Below the pieces are notes generated by a model that worked only from the letters and a program-made list of their open reading frames with translations, made no database searches and was not told the origin of the DNA. The position numbers and the translations under genes were made by a program. Positions 1-4,617 of a stretch of DNA of 8,420 nucleotides are shown here, in pieces. This DNA is from Bacteroidia bacterium. GTDB taxonomy: Bacteria; Bacteroidota; Bacteroidia; Bacteroidales; Azobacteroidaceae. Within the stretch, counting starts at the first letter, position 1, and each line of letters begins with the position of its first letter. The stretch lies in assembly GCA_025996695.1 (NCBI GenBank), contig BNTP01000094.1, positions 1-8,420 of the forward strand, read 5' to 3'.

Positions 1-99
1 GGAACACAAAACATGTTGCGATTGAGAGTGATTGCTATGAATAAACAATGGCATAAAGTGATTAACATACTCAAAAATCCGAACAGATTGGCGGCTTAG
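1..99 (+). CDS. 3' end of an upstream gene (partial, unrecognised)
   Basis: Frame 1 is open from the first base to a TAG at 97-99 and gives 32 residues ending in KNPNRLAA. The peptide is basic and contains tryptophan, histidine and several hydrophobic residues (VINIL). That fits the tail of a real protein, but the piece is too short to assign to a family. The position, directly before a polysaccharide glycosyltransferase and on the same strand, suggests the last gene of the preceding part of the same locus, possibly another sugar-transfer enzyme; this is inference from context only. A random open frame of this length is not excluded. The following 98 bases hold no gene, only the leader and promoter of the next one. 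Confidence 0.4.
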   Translation, partial: GTQNMLRLRVIAMNKQWHKVINILKNPNRLAA

Positions 100-173
100 C
101 AAAAAAACGACAATTTGAAATGCACCCGTGAGGAGTGAGGATTGTGGTTATTAAATAAATAAGATTTTTTTAC

Positions 174-181
174 TACTTTTG
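174..181 (+). promoter_or_regulatory. Bacteroidota-type -7 promoter element
   Basis: TACTTTTG matches the Bacteroidota primary sigma factor -7 consensus TAnnTTTG exactly. It lies 16 bases before the ATG at 198, so the 5' leader would be short. A -33 TTTG box at the usual distance is not evident: the stretch upstream is ATTAAATAAATAAG followed by a T run. The site would drive the glycosyltransferase and perhaps the whole downstream gene string. An 8-base match with four fixed T/G positions can occur by chance in AT-rich DNA. Confidence 0.45.
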
Positions 182-197
182 TACGCAAATAAGCAAC

Positions 198-1133
198 ATG
201 AAAAAAATAAGTGTTTTAATTCCGTGCTACAACGAACAAGAAAACGTTGTTCCAATGAGCAAAGCGGTTGTTGATGTCCTCGAAAAGGATTTGTCGCACT
301 ATGATTATGAGCTGCTTTTTATTGATAATTGCTCAACGGACAACACCAGACCGCTGTTGCGTGAAATTTGTGCAAGAAATCACCGCGTCAAGACTATTTT
401 CAATGTCCGAAACTTTGGACAATTCAATTCGCCTTTTTATGGAATATGTCAAACAACGGGAGATTGCACGATTACGCTGTGTGCTGATTTTCAGGATCCG
501 GTGGAGCTTATCCCTCTTTTTGTCAAGGAATGGGAAAAAGGGCATAAAATTGTTTCCGGAATCAAGACAGCCAGCAAGGAAAATAAAGTGATGCGCTTCT
601 TGCGTACTTGCTACTACAAGCTCATTCAAAAAATGTCGGATGTGGAACAGATTGAACATTTTACAGGATTTGGTTTGTATGATAAGTCATTTATCGATGT
701 CTTGCGTAATTTGCATGATCCGGCCCCTTTTATGAGGGGAATTGTGGCGGAATTAGGCTTTCAAAGAATAGACATTTCTTATGAACAGGCAAAAAGACGG
801 GCGGGTAAGACCCACAACAATTGGTACACGCTATATGATGGGGCCATGCTCAGTTTTACATCCTATACAAAAATAGGATTGCGAATGGCTACAATTATTG
901 GATTTTTCTTTGCTGTGATTTCATTGATTATTGCGCTTGTATATTCAATATACAAACTGCTCTATTGGGATTCTTTTTCTGCCGGTATTGCTCCGTTGGT
1001 GATCGGGGTATTTTTATTGGGGTCGTTGCAACTCTTTTTTATCGGATTTATTGGCGAATACGTGATGTCAATCAACACGCGAATGATGAACAGGCCATTA
1101 GTGGTTGAAGAAGAGCGAATTAATTTTGAATAA
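198..1133 (+). CDS. DPM1/GtrB-like family 2 glycosyltransferase, membrane-bound
   Basis: A 311-residue inverting GT-A glycosyltransferase of the DPM1/GtrB/ArnC type. Members usually move a sugar from a nucleotide donor to polyprenyl phosphate at the cytoplasmic face of the inner membrane. The N-terminal nucleotide-binding motif PCYNEQENV is at residues 9-17, and D43 sits in FIDNCSTDNT. The metal-site region reads CADFQDP at 95-101, where many relatives have DADLQDP, so the first Asp of the DxD pair is Cys95. A basic stretch with RAGKT is at 201-205. Two membrane helices lie at about 229-252 and 264-290, as in GtrB-like enzymes, with a short charged tail. Length is normal for the family. The start at 198 keeps the full first beta strand (KISVLIPCYNE); its leader is A-rich without a Shine-Dalgarno sequence. 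Donor sugar and acceptor cannot be read from the sequence. The next gene begins 63 bases downstream. Confidence 0.9.
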   Translation: MKKISVLIPCYNEQENVVPMSKAVVDVLEKDLSHYDYELLFIDNCSTDNTRPLLREICARNHRVKTIFNVRNFGQFNSPFYGICQTTGDCTITLCADFQDPVELIPLFVKEWEKGHKIVSGIKTASKENKVMRFLRTCYYKLIQKMSDVEQIEHFTGFGLYDKSFIDVLRNLHDPAPFMRGIVAELGFQRIDISYEQAKRRAGKTHNNWYTLYDGAMLSFTSYTKIGLRMATIIGFFFAVISLIIALVYSIYKLLYWDSFSAGIAPLVIGVFLLGSLQLFFIGFIGEYVMSINTRMMNRPLVVEEERINFE

Positions 1134-1196
1134 GTTAGAGCATACTCATCATGGCGAAGTAAAGCCGAAATTATCTCTGAATAAATTATTGAAAAA

Positions 1197-2366
1197 ATGA
1201 ACATCCAAATGGTTGACCTGAAAGGTCAGTATACAAAAATTCAGCAAGAAATGGATGCTGCGGTGCTGCAAGTGGTTCGCAGCGGGCGGTATATCAATGG
1301 CCCCGAAGTAGGTATGTTTGCTGAGGCATTACAGAATTACACGGGTGCGAAACACGTGATTCCATGTGGCAACGGGACAGATGCCTTGCAGATTGCATTG
1401 ATGGCATTAGGATTGAAATCGGGCGATGAAGTGATTGTGCCGGCGTTCACTTATGTGGCGTCGGTGGAAGCGATTGGCTTATTGGGACTTACGCCTGTCA
1501 TGGTGGATGTTGACCCCGACTCATTCAATTTGACGGCGAAAAACATTGAAAACGGCATTTCTGCCAAAACAAAAGCAATTGTTGCCGTGCATTTGTTTGG
1601 TCAGAGTTGCGACATGGCGCCAATCATGGCATTGGCCAAACGACACCATTTGTATGTCGTCGAAGACAATGCGCAGTCGCTTGGAGCGTGCTACGCCATC
1701 CCGCCAACACCTCTCTACGGCGAATCGAAGGAGCAAAAGCAAACCGGAACGATTGGTCATATCGGTTGCACGTCGTTTTTTCCAACAAAAAATTTGGGTG
1801 GCTATGGCGATGGCGGTGCCATGATGACTAACGACGACGATTTGGCACAAAAATTAAAAATGATTGCCAATCATGGTCAAAGACAGAAATACCATCACGA
1901 AGTCTTGGGCTGCAATTCTCGTTTGGACACCTTGCAGGCTGCTGTTTTGAATGTGAAGTTGAAATACCTCAAGGATTATACGGTAGCGCGTCAGAAAGCG
2001 GCAAAAATTTACACACAAGGTTTGACAGGTCTTAATAGACTTGATACCCCAAAAGAGGTGTCGTTTTCAACCCATGTGTATCATCAGTACACGATTAAAG
2101 TGCAAGACGGTAAACGCGATGCTTTGAAGCAATATTTGGCAGAACAAGGCATTCCAACGATGATTTATTATCCGTTGCCATTGCAGGAGCAGCCCTGCTT
2201 TAAGTATATTGCGCGCAGTGGCGCCTCGCTGACGGTTGCCAAAGCACTTTCGCAGTCCGTCCTTTCGTTACCGATGCACACAGAGTTGACGGCGGACGAA
2301 CAAGAGTATATAGTGAACAAGATTCGGACTTATTTTGAGGGGATGTCGCCACTCGCTACGCAATGA
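1197..2366 (+). CDS. wbpE: DegT/DnrJ/EryC1/StrS aminotransferase, WbpE-like
   Basis: A PLP-dependent sugar aminotransferase of 389 residues, a normal length for the family. The closest named type is WbpE, which uses glutamate to aminate the 3-keto group of UDP-2-acetamido-2-deoxy-3-keto-glucuronate. Visible features are GNGTDAL at 58-64 (phosphate/PLP contacts), PAFTYVAS at 82-89, EDNAQSLGA at 156-164 with the PLP-ring Asp157, and FFPTKNLGGYGDGGA at 194-208 with the Schiff-base Lys198. GCNSRLD lies further on. Residues about 166-182 (from YAIPPTPLYGE) form a longer, proline-containing loop just before the lysine motif than in WbpE of Pseudomonas. The last residues (GMSPLATQ) look like a non-conserved extension. 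The gene sits with WbpD- and WbpB-like genes, which supports the substrate assignment. PorR of Porphyromonas belongs to the same group. Other 3-amino sugars remain possible. Confidence 0.88.
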   Translation: MNIQMVDLKGQYTKIQQEMDAAVLQVVRSGRYINGPEVGMFAEALQNYTGAKHVIPCGNGTDALQIALMALGLKSGDEVIVPAFTYVASVEAIGLLGLTPVMVDVDPDSFNLTAKNIENGISAKTKAIVAVHLFGQSCDMAPIMALAKRHHLYVVEDNAQSLGACYAIPPTPLYGESKEQKQTGTIGHIGCTSFFPTKNLGGYGDGGAMMTNDDDLAQKLKMIANHGQRQKYHHEVLGCNSRLDTLQAAVLNVKLKYLKDYTVARQKAAKIYTQGLTGLNRLDTPKEVSFSTHVYHQYTIKVQDGKRDALKQYLAEQGIPTMIYYPLPLQEQPCFKYIARSGASLTVAKALSQSVLSLPMHTELTADEQEYIVNKIRTYFEGMSPLATQ

Positions 2367-2390
2367 CGAAGCACAATAAAACGATTGAAC

Positions 2391-2879
2391 ATGAATTATT
2401 ATTCTCACGAAACGGCAGTAATTGATGCCGGTTGCCAAATAGGCGACGGCACCAAAATATGGCATTTCTCGCACATCATGTCGGGAGCTGTTATTGGCAA
2501 GAATTGTGTGCTTGCCCAAAATGTGTATGTCGCACCACAGGTTGTGCTTGGAAATAATGTCAAGGTACAAAACAATGTGTCGCTTTACACAGGCGTGACG
2601 TGCGGCGACAATGTGTTTTTGGGGCCGTCGTGTGTGTTTACAAATGTGATTAATCCGCGAGCGGCAATTTGTCGAAAAGATGAGTTTCGGAAGACGCACG
2701 TGGGTGATGGAGCTAGTATTGGAGCGAATGCCACCATTTTGTGCGGCATCACGATTGGCAAATATGCGTTTGTTGGTGCCGGTGCGGTGGTGACGAAAAA
2801 CGTGCCGGATTATGCGCTGGTCATGGGAAATCCGGCGCGTCAGACGGGCTGGATGAATGAGCAGGGATATAAAAAATAA
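2391..2879 (+). CDS. wbpD: UDP-3-amino-glucuronate N-acetyltransferase, WbpD-like
   Basis: A left-handed beta-helix (hexapeptide repeat) acyltransferase of 162 residues. The WbpD family acetylates the 3-amino group of UDP-2-acetamido-3-amino-2,3-dideoxyglucuronate with acetyl-CoA in the cytoplasm and works as a trimer. The N-terminus is [19 protein letters not shown]. The repeat coils run through most of the chain ([21 protein letters not shown], then [11 protein letters not shown]). The family-specific block [11 protein letters not shown]...RK..FRKTHV is followed by [20 protein letters not shown] and the C-terminal PARQTGW. I chose the ATG at 2391, not the in-frame TTG at 2385, because the TTG would add only two residues and members begin close to the first Y/H strand. 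The spacer to the upstream stop is 24 bases. The heptamer array begins at the stop codon of this gene. Confidence 0.9.
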   Translation: MNYYSHETAVIDAGCQIGDGTKIWHFSHIMSGAVIGKNCVLAQNVYVAPQVVLGNNVKVQNNVSLYTGVTCGDNVFLGPSCVFTNVINPRAAICRKDEFRKTHVGDGASIGANATILCGITIGKYAFVGAGAVVTKNVPDYALVMGNPARQTGWMNEQGYKK

Positions 2880-2932
2880 TTAACAATTAATAATTAATAA
2901 TTAATAATTAATAATTAACAATTACCAGTTAT
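2877..2932 (+). repeat. Tandem heptamer array in the wbpD-wbpB spacer
   Basis: Eight consecutive 7-base units start at the stop codon of the acetyltransferase gene: TAATTAA, CAATTAA, four copies of TAATTAA, CAATTAC and CAGTTAT. They end three bases before the ATG at 2936. The array makes up essentially the whole spacer, so the leader of the next gene consists of repeat DNA. The last two units drift towards the CAGTTAC type seen again inside the next gene. No T run or stable GC stem is present, so it does not look like a terminator. Confidence 0.9.
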
Positions 2933-2935
2933 CGC

Positions 2936-3958
2936 ATGAATAAGGTGAAATTCGCCGTAGTTGGCTACGGACATATTGGCAAGCGGCATGCAGAGATGAT
3001 TTCGCGCAACCCGAATGCAGAATTAGTTGGTTTGTGCGACATTGAGCAGTTACCGGTTATCAGTTACCAGTTACCATCTGTCCCGTTTTATTCGTCGATT
3101 GATGAGTTGTTGAAAAAGACAGAGGCCGATGTGGTAAATATCTGCACACCAAACGGATTTCATGCCGGTTATGCCGTCAAAGCATTGGAAGCAGGCAAGC
3201 ATGTGGTGATTGAAAAGCCGATGGCGCTCTCGACGAAAGATGCCCAAAAAGTGATTGAGGCTTCAGAGAGGGCAAATAAAAACGTTTTTTGCGTGATGCA
3301 AAATCGCTATTCCCCGCCTTCGGTGTGGATTAAGGATTTGGTGGAATCAGGCAAATTAGGACAAATTTACATGGTGCAGTTGAATTGCTATTGGAATCGC
3401 GACGCGCGTTATTACATGCTCGGCAATTGGCACGGCACGGCAGATTTGGATGGCGGCACGCTGTTTACGCAATTCTCGCATTTTATCGACATTCTGTATT
3501 GGCTGTTTGGCGACATATCCAATATTCAAGCCCGATTTAATGATTTCAATCATAAAGACTTAACGGCGTTTGAAGATTCCGGAACAGTCAGTTTTGATTT
3601 CGTCAATGGTGGGATGGGTTGTTTGAACTATTCAACTTCTGTGTGGAACAAAAATTTGGAGAGCAGTCTGACGCTAATTGCCGAGAACGGCAGTATCAAA
3701 ATTGGCGGACAATACATGAACGAGGTGGAAGTGTGTCACGTCACAGATTATGAGATGCCGGAATTGACACCCACCAATCCGGGCAATGATTATGGAGCCT
3801 ACAAAGGGTCGGCGCAAAATCATCATTTTGTGATAGACAATGTAGTCAATGTGTTGAACGGAAAAGCAACCATCACAGCCACGGCTGCGGAGGGCTTGAA
3901 AGTGGTGGAGATAATAGAAAAAATATACAATAAAAAGAAAAGAAAATGTTTGGATTAA
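2936..3958 (+). CDS. wbpB: Gfo/Idh/MocA oxidoreductase, WbpB-like UDP-GlcNAcA 3-dehydrogenase
   Basis: A NAD(P)-dependent sugar dehydrogenase of 340 residues. WbpB oxidises C3 of UDP-2-acetamido-2-deoxyglucuronate to the 3-keto compound that the WbpE enzyme then aminates. The Rossmann motif VVGYGHIG is at residues 8-15, NICTPNGFHA at 68-77, and the conserved EKP at 93-95 carries the catalytic-type Lys94. The signature MQNRYSPPSVWIK starts at 121, and LDGGTLFTQFSHFID at 171-185 includes His182 and Asp185. Residues 38-47 (QLPVISYQLP) are encoded by a heptamer repeat and take the place of the variable helix after the second beta strand (LVGLCDIE). The chain ends in VVEIIEKIYNKKKRKCLD. Family members tend to stop soon after the IYN region, so the last basic residues look like an added tail. 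The stop overlaps the next gene by 13 bases. The adjoining WbpE- and WbpD-like genes make the assignment firm. Confidence 0.9.
   Translation: MNKVKFAVVGYGHIGKRHAEMISRNPNAELVGLCDIEQLPVISYQLPSVPFYSSIDELLKKTEADVVNICTPNGFHAGYAVKALEAGKHVVIEKPMALSTKDAQKVIEASERANKNVFCVMQNRYSPPSVWIKDLVESGKLGQIYMVQLNCYWNRDARYYMLGNWHGTADLDGGTLFTQFSHFIDILYWLFGDISNIQARFNDFNHKDLTAFEDSGTVSFDFVNGGMGCLNYSTSVWNKNLESSLTLIAENGSIKIGGQYMNEVEVCHVTDYEMPELTPTNPGNDYGAYKGSAQNHHFVIDNVVNVLNGKATITATAAEGLKVVEIIEKIYNKKKRKCLD
3047..3074 (+). repeat. Heptamer repeat inside the WbpB-like gene
   Basis: Four contiguous 7-base units, CAGTTAC, CGGTTAT, CAGTTAC and CAGTTAC, followed by a possibly decayed fifth (CATCTGT). They encode residues 38-47. 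The units match the last unit of the spacer array about 115 bases upstream (CAGTTAT), so both belong to one repeat family of general form YARTTAY. Four units are 28 bases, not a multiple of three. The reading frame is intact, so the insertion was either not exactly this length or replaced native sequence. Confidence 0.85.
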
Positions 3959-4155
3959 CACAAAAAGAAAAAAAAAATGTAACAGAAAGAGCGGAAATAG
4001 AAGCTCTGCAAAAAGATTTATTAACCCTCATGTTAAAAAAAGCCGGTGTCAAATACGATGATTTAATCAGGTCATCTATAAAAGGATGGATTGGGGAAAA
4101 TTTAGATTTGCTTGCCGACAATGAGGTGGAGAGGTTCAAAAAAATTCTTCTATGA
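3946..4155 (+). CDS. Small protein paired with PIN-domain gene, putative antitoxin
   Basis: A 69-residue charged protein with no cysteine. It has a predicted long N-terminal helix (KEKKNVTERAEIEALQKDLLTLMLKKAG) and a second helical part ending VERFKKILL. I do not recognise a named DNA-binding fold. Its start overlaps the last 13 bases of the WbpB-like gene, and its TGA overlaps the ATG of the PIN gene (ATGA at 4152-4155). This translational coupling, small size and position before a PIN gene fit a type II antitoxin, but the role is inferred from context alone. A later ATG at 4030 would leave only 41 residues, so the start at 3946 is preferred; its leader is purine-rich (AAAAAGAAAAGAAA). The gene is visibly more AT-rich than the sugar-pathway genes before it, which suggests separate acquisition. 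Confidence 0.6.
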   Translation: MFGLTQKEKKNVTERAEIEALQKDLLTLMLKKAGVKYDDLIRSSIKGWIGENLDLLADNEVERFKKILL

Positions 4156-4583
4156 TACAGATGACTAAATCCAATCCAAACAATATTTTTGTTGATACCA
4201 ACGTCTTGATAGGAGCATGGTCAGAGAAGTTAATTGACAAAAAATGCTTGGAATACCTTTTTTCGTTGACAGGAAAACGATTATTTATTTCAGCATTAAG
4301 TGTTGCCCAGTTAGTATCTGTTTTTCAAAAAAAGAAAGATAATGAGGAAATAAAAAAAATAGTGTATGCTTTGCTGAGTAAGTTCACTGTATTGGAATTT
4401 TCCGATAAAGACATAATAAATTCGCTTAAAATCAAATACGCTGATATGGAAGACAATATTCAGTATACAATCAGCCGAAAATACAATTGTCGGTACTTCA
4501 TTACAAATAACAAAAAGGATTATGTGTGGTTCGGGCATATAGACACATTACTGCCGAATCAGATACGGTTGATTCGCCGTTAG
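4152..4583 (+). CDS. PIN-domain protein, probable ribonuclease toxin
   Basis: A 143-residue PIN-like nuclease, resembling the PIN_3 group common in Bacteroidota. The first acidic motif FVDTNVLIG is at residues 13-21 with Asp15. The acidic cluster ADMEDNIQY at 97-105 offers Asp98 and Asp101. ITNNKKDY at 117-124 matches the usual (T)xNxxDF motif with Asp123. In the second motif (SALSVAQLVSV, 47-57) many PIN proteins have Glu, but here Gln53 is found; PIN_3 members often lack this Glu, so activity is not ruled out. PIN toxins cleave RNA with Mg2+ or Mn2+ at a four-acid site. The gene overlaps its upstream partner by four bases, as in VapBC-like pairs. It is AT-rich and unrelated in function to the export genes that follow 34 bases later. 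The start at 4152 fits the coupling; M4 is an alternative. Confidence 0.75.
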   Translation: MIQMTKSNPNNIFVDTNVLIGAWSEKLIDKKCLEYLFSLTGKRLFISALSVAQLVSVFQKKKDNEEIKKIVYALLSKFTVLEFSDKDIINSLKIKYADMEDNIQYTISRKYNCRYFITNNKKDYVWFGHIDTLLPNQIRLIRR

Positions 4584-4617
4584 TATTGGAATGAAAAAAT
4601 AACAACTATAATAAAAT

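Noticed and set aside
2385..2390. TTG as start codon for the acetyltransferase
   Set aside because: It adds only two residues before an in-frame ATG at 2391 that fits the family N-terminus, and it has no ribosome binding site of its own.
2268..2699. 143-codon open frame on the minus strand over the wbpE end and wbpD
   Set aside because: Both + strand genes have strong family signatures there; the minus-strand product has none.
2877..2932. Origin-type iterons or a terminator in the AT-rich spacer
   Set aside because: No replication initiator gene or DnaA-box-like sequence is nearby, and there is no GC stem. The run lies between two co-directional pathway genes.
4581..4588. TAGTATTG as a -7 promoter element for the export genes
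   Set aside because: It deviates from TAnnTTTG at one fixed base, and no -33 element is found at the right distance. The 34-base gap allows simple read-through.
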